From an uncultured Amaricoccus sp. (GTDB lineage Bacteria > Pseudomonadota > Alphaproteobacteria > Rhodobacterales > Rhodobacteraceae), in assembly GCF_937858865.1 (NCBI RefSeq), contig NZ_CALLYO010000133.1, positions 1 to 16,654 of the forward strand: DNA of 16,654 bases, in the 5' to 3' direction. The stretch's first letter is position 1; the number at the start of each line of letters is the position of its first letter. Under the pieces are notes generated by a model. That model worked only from the letters and a program-made list of their open reading frames with translations. It ran no database searches and was not told the origin of the DNA. The translations under genes were made by a program, and so were the position numbers. This document shows, one piece after another, positions 14,266 through 16,654 of this stretch.

Positions 14266-15840
14266 CTAGCTCTTCTGGAACATGGCGAGCATCCGGCGCG
14301 TCACCAGGAAGCCGCCGAAGATGTTCACCGACGCCATCAGCGTCGCGAGCGCCGCCAGCAGGATCACGAAGACGCTGCCCGATCCCATCTGCAAGAGCGC
14401 CCCGAGGATGATGATCGACGAGATGCCGTTGGTGATCGCCATGAGCGGCGTATGGAGCGCGTGGCTCACGTTCCAGATCACGTAGAAGCCGACGAAGCAG
14501 CTGAGCGCGAAGACGATGAAATGCTGCATGAAGCTGACCGGCGCCACCGTGCCGACGAGCAGCGTCAGCACCGTGCCGACGACGAGGAGCGCCGTCGTCC
14601 GGTTCGAGCTCTTGCGGAACTCGGCCAGCTCGCGCGCCGCCTTCTGCTCCGGCGTTTCCTCGACCGCCTTGGGCTTCGGCTTCTGCACCGCGATCGCCTG
14701 CACCTTCGGCGGCGGCGGCGGATAGGTGACGGCGCCCGCGTGGGTGACCGTCGCGCCGCGGATGACGTCGTCCTCCATGTTGACGACCGGCTGCCCGTCC
14801 TTGCCGGGCGTGAGGTCGTCCATCATGTGGCGGATGTTGTTGCCGTAGAGCGTCGAGGCCTGGGTCGCCATCCGGCTGGCGAGGTCGGTATAGCCGACGA
14901 TGCGCACCCCGTTCTTCGTCTCGAACATCTTGCCCGGCTTGGTCAGGTCGCAGTTGCCGCCCTGCTCCGCGGCGAGGTCGACGACGACGGACCCGGGCTT
15001 CATCGCCTCGACCATGTCCTTGGTCCAGAGCTTCGGCGCCGGCCGGCCGGGGATGAGCGCGGTGGTGATGACGATGTCGATGTCGGGCGCGAGCTCGCGG
15101 AACTTCTCCAGCTGCTTCTCGCGGAACTCAGGCGAGGAGGGCGCCGCATAGCCGCCCGTCGTCGCCCCGTCCTGCAGCGTCTCGGCGAAGTCGAGATAGA
15201 CGAACTCCGCCCCCATCGACTCGATCTGCTCGGCGACCTCCGGCCGCACGTCGAAGGCGTAGACGATGGCCCCGAGCGAGGTCGCCGTGCCGATCGCCGC
15301 GAGGCCGGCGACGCCCGCGCCGACGACGAGGACCTTGGCCGGCGGCACCTTGCCCGCCGCCGTCACCTGCCCGGTGAAGAAGCGGCCGAAGTTCTCGCCC
15401 GCCTCGATCACCGCGCGGTAGCCGGCGATGTTCGCCATCGAGCTGAGCGCGTCCATCTTCTGGGCGCGCGAGATGCGCGGCACCATGTCCATGGCGAGCG
15501 CGGTCACGCCCCTGGCCTTCAGGCTCTCGAGCAGCTCGGCGTTCTGCGCCGGGTAGACGAAGCTCACCACGATCTGCCCGGAGCGGGCCAGCTCCACCTC
15601 CTCCGGAGTGGGGGCGCGGACCTTGCTGACGATGTCGGCCTCGGCCCAGAGTTCGGCCGCGCTCGCCACCACCTTGACGCCCGCCTCGGCATAGGCGGCA
15701 TCGGAGAAGCGCGCCGCCTCGCCGGCACCCGATTCGATCAGGCAATCGTAGCCGAGCTTCTTCAGCGCCGCCGCGGACTGCGGCGTCATCGCCACCCGCT
15801 TTTCGCCGGAAAAGGTCTCCTTCGGGGCACCGATCTTCAC
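14266..15840 (-). CDS. pntA: NAD(P) transhydrogenase subunit alpha (single-chain)
   Basis: NAD(H)-binding (dI) part plus the first membrane helices of proton-translocating transhydrogenase. 524 residues, the fused one-chain form as in E. coli, not the split PntAA/PntAB form of Rhodospirillum rubrum. dI begins MKIGAPKETFSGEKRVAMTP and contains the RISRAQKMD loop (122-130) and NAD loop VVGAGVAGLAAIGTA (172-186). It continues through AAEQGGNCDLT (290-300) and YTDLASRMATQAS. A proline-rich linker PPPPP (374-378) leads to hydrophobic segments at about 416-435, 438-456, 467-484 and 488-507, ending MLAMFQKS. The start is GTG at 15840 with GAGGGAG about 9 nt upstream. It is first gene of pntA-pntB, with its own likely promoter. 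This enzyme is a main NADPH source in many alphaproteobacteria. Confidence 0.97.
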   Translation of the reverse strand: MKIGAPKETFSGEKRVAMTPQSAAALKKLGYDCLIESGAGEAARFSDAAYAEAGVKVVASAAELWAEADIVSKVRAPTPEEVELARSGQIVVSFVYPAQNAELLESLKARGVTALAMDMVPRISRAQKMDALSSMANIAGYRAVIEAGENFGRFFTGQVTAAGKVPPAKVLVVGAGVAGLAAIGTATSLGAIVYAFDVRPEVAEQIESMGAEFVYLDFAETLQDGATTGGYAAPSSPEFREKQLEKFRELAPDIDIVITTALIPGRPAPKLWTKDMVEAMKPGSVVVDLAAEQGGNCDLTKPGKMFETKNGVRIVGYTDLASRMATQASTLYGNNIRHMMDDLTPGKDGQPVVNMEDDVIRGATVTHAGAVTYPPPPPKVQAIAVQKPKPKAVEETPEQKAARELAEFRKSSNRTTALLVVGTVLTLLVGTVAPVSFMQHFIVFALSCFVGFYVIWNVSHALHTPLMAITNGISSIIILGALLQMGSGSVFVILLAALATLMASVNIFGGFLVTRRMLAMFQKS

Positions 15841-15921
15841 GGCTGTAGGCTCCCTCTTGCTGATCGCAGGACGCCGGATCGGGGGCGGAACCCGTCTCGC
15901 GGTAACATTTTGTTGCGCGCG

Positions 15922-15950
15922 CTTTTAGGTTCGCCGCTGTCCCGTGTCAA
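15922..15950 (-). promoter_or_regulatory. Candidate promoter of pntAB
   Basis: On the minus strand TTGACA (15950-15945), 17-nt spacer, TAAAAG (15927-15922). The -35 is perfect and the -10 matches at 4 of 6. Predicted start of transcription is about 75 nt upstream of the pntA GTG codon. It lies 12 bp beyond the stop of the upstream alcohol dehydrogenase gene, so pntAB is probably independently transcribed. Confidence 0.55.
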
Positions 15951-15961
15951 ACTGCCGAAGG

Positions 15962-16654
15962 CTATCCCAGGCGCCCGTCCAGGGCGCGCCGGTAGAGATC
16001 GAGCGCATCGGTCGCCGAGAGGTGCCGCGGGTTGCCGCCGGCGGTCGGATCGACCGCGGCCATCTCCGACATTTCCTCGAGGCGCGAATCGTCCACCCCG
16101 ATCCGGTCGAGCGTGTGCGGGATGCCGAGATCGCGGCGGAAGCGCAGCACGAAGTCGAGAAAGCCGGGAAAGCCGCCCTCGATCCCGAGCCAGGCGGCGA
16201 GCCGGTCGACCTTGTCCCAGAGCGCCTCGCGGTTGAAGTCGAGGACGTAGGGCATGAAGACGGCGTTGGTCAGCCCGTGGTGGGTGTTGTAGAGCGCGCC
16301 CACCGGGTGCGAGAGGGCGTGGATCGCCCCGAGCCCCTTCTGGAAGGCCGTCGCCCCCATGGCGGCGGCGGCGAGCATGTTGCCGCGCGCCTCGAGGTCG
16401 GATCCGTCGCGGTAGGCGACCGGCAGATACTCCTTGCAGAGGCGCAGCCCCTCGACCGCGATGCCTTCGGCCATCGGGTGGTAGGAGGGGCTGGCATAGG
16501 CCTCGAGGCAGTGGGCGAAGGCGTCCATCCCGGTGCCGGCGGTCAGCAGCGGCGGCAGGCCGACGGTCAGCTCCGGGTCGAGGATCACCTGCGCCGGCAG
16601 CATCCTCGGGTGGAAGATGACCTTCTTGGTATGCGTCTCGAGGTTGGTGATGAC
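15962..16654 (-). CDS. Iron-containing alcohol dehydrogenase, N-terminus outside window
   Basis: NAD(P)-dependent, metal-containing (group III) alcohol dehydrogenase family. The frame is open to the right edge, giving 230 C-terminal residues of an expected 380 or so. It begins VITNLETHTKKVIFHPRMLPAQVILDPELT. The dehydroquinate-synthase-like helical domain shows GTGMDAFAHCLEAYAS, with a metal-binding His. GLGAIHALSHPVGALYNTHHGLTNAV has the two further signature histidines, and the C-terminal part reads HTLDRIGVDDSRLEEM and ends PRHLSATDALDLYRRALDGRLG. The metal ligands visible in this part are all present. Substrate cannot be told: this family includes lactaldehyde, butanol and methanol enzymes. 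It stops with TAG at 15962, 121 nt before the pntA start, in the same direction. Confidence 0.93.
   Translation of the reverse strand, partial: VITNLETHTKKVIFHPRMLPAQVILDPELTVGLPPLLTAGTGMDAFAHCLEAYASPSYHPMAEGIAVEGLRLCKEYLPVAYRDGSDLEARGNMLAAAAMGATAFQKGLGAIHALSHPVGALYNTHHGLTNAVFMPYVLDFNREALWDKVDRLAAWLGIEGGFPGFLDFVLRFRRDLGIPHTLDRIGVDDSRLEEMSEMAAVDPTAGGNPRHLSATDALDLYRRALDGRLG

Noticed and set aside
12784..16236. Very long plus-strand open frame (about 1150 codons) opposite pntB, pntA and the alcohol dehydrogenase
   Set aside because: Composition is dominated by Arg, Asp, His and Glu with no recognisable domain. It mirrors codon bias of the three clear minus-strand genes in this GC-rich DNA.
1..16654. 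CRISPR array, tRNA/rRNA genes, transposons, prophage, toxin-antitoxin or defence genes
   Set aside because: Read through the gaps on both strands; no spaced direct repeats, no clover-leaf-like sequence, no transposase or integrase motif was seen.

Overview
The window reads as ori-proximal chromosome from a GC-rich alphaproteobacterium, most likely Rhodobacterales. That rests on remembered family resemblance, not on a search: Rho begins with the alphaproteobacterial 'LADLKAKSP' segment, the flagellar genes are the FlaF/FlbT/DUF1217 type, there is an IalB-like secreted protein, a DUF1127 peptide and a single-chain PntA. No IS element, phage gene, CRISPR array, tRNA or rRNA was seen.

Left part (1-4540), all on the minus strand: hemJ, rho, mnmE and mnmG (cut by the left edge). 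They read away from a gene-free stretch at about 4504-5045. A perfect 16-bp parS centromere lies at 1288-1303, and the GTG start codon of mnmG is inside it. In many alphaproteobacteria mnmE-mnmG is followed by rsmG-parA-parB, so the partition genes are expected just left of the window.

The stretch 4600-5000 carries several DnaA-box-like 9-mers, a locally A+T-richer segment, a tandem 9-mer, an inverted repeat and six GANTC sites. It separates two divergent housekeeping groups and is my candidate for the chromosomal replication origin.

Right of it (5046-7780, plus strand) is a tightly coupled run with overlapping start and stop codons: maf-aroE-coaE-dnaQ (nucleotide sanitation, shikimate pathway, coenzyme A synthesis, replication proofreading). 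It ends at an 18-bp palindrome facing a minus-strand flagellar unit (10574 to 7906): flagellin, flaF, flbT and a DUF1217 gene.

From 10774 on are an IalB-like secreted protein (+) and a LacI-family regulator (-), which overlap tail to tail. The regulator is divergent from a short gene for an arginine-rich DUF1127 protein. Their shared region has two identical perfect 14-bp operators, a third degenerate one, and a near-consensus promoter placed between operators 1 and 2. This looks like a dedicated repressor/small-protein switch and is the most unusual unit here. A 26-bp palindrome then separates it from pntB. The right end (minus strand) holds the proton-translocating transhydrogenase pntA-pntB, with its own promoter, and the C-terminal 60 percent of an iron-containing alcohol dehydrogenase cut by the right edge.
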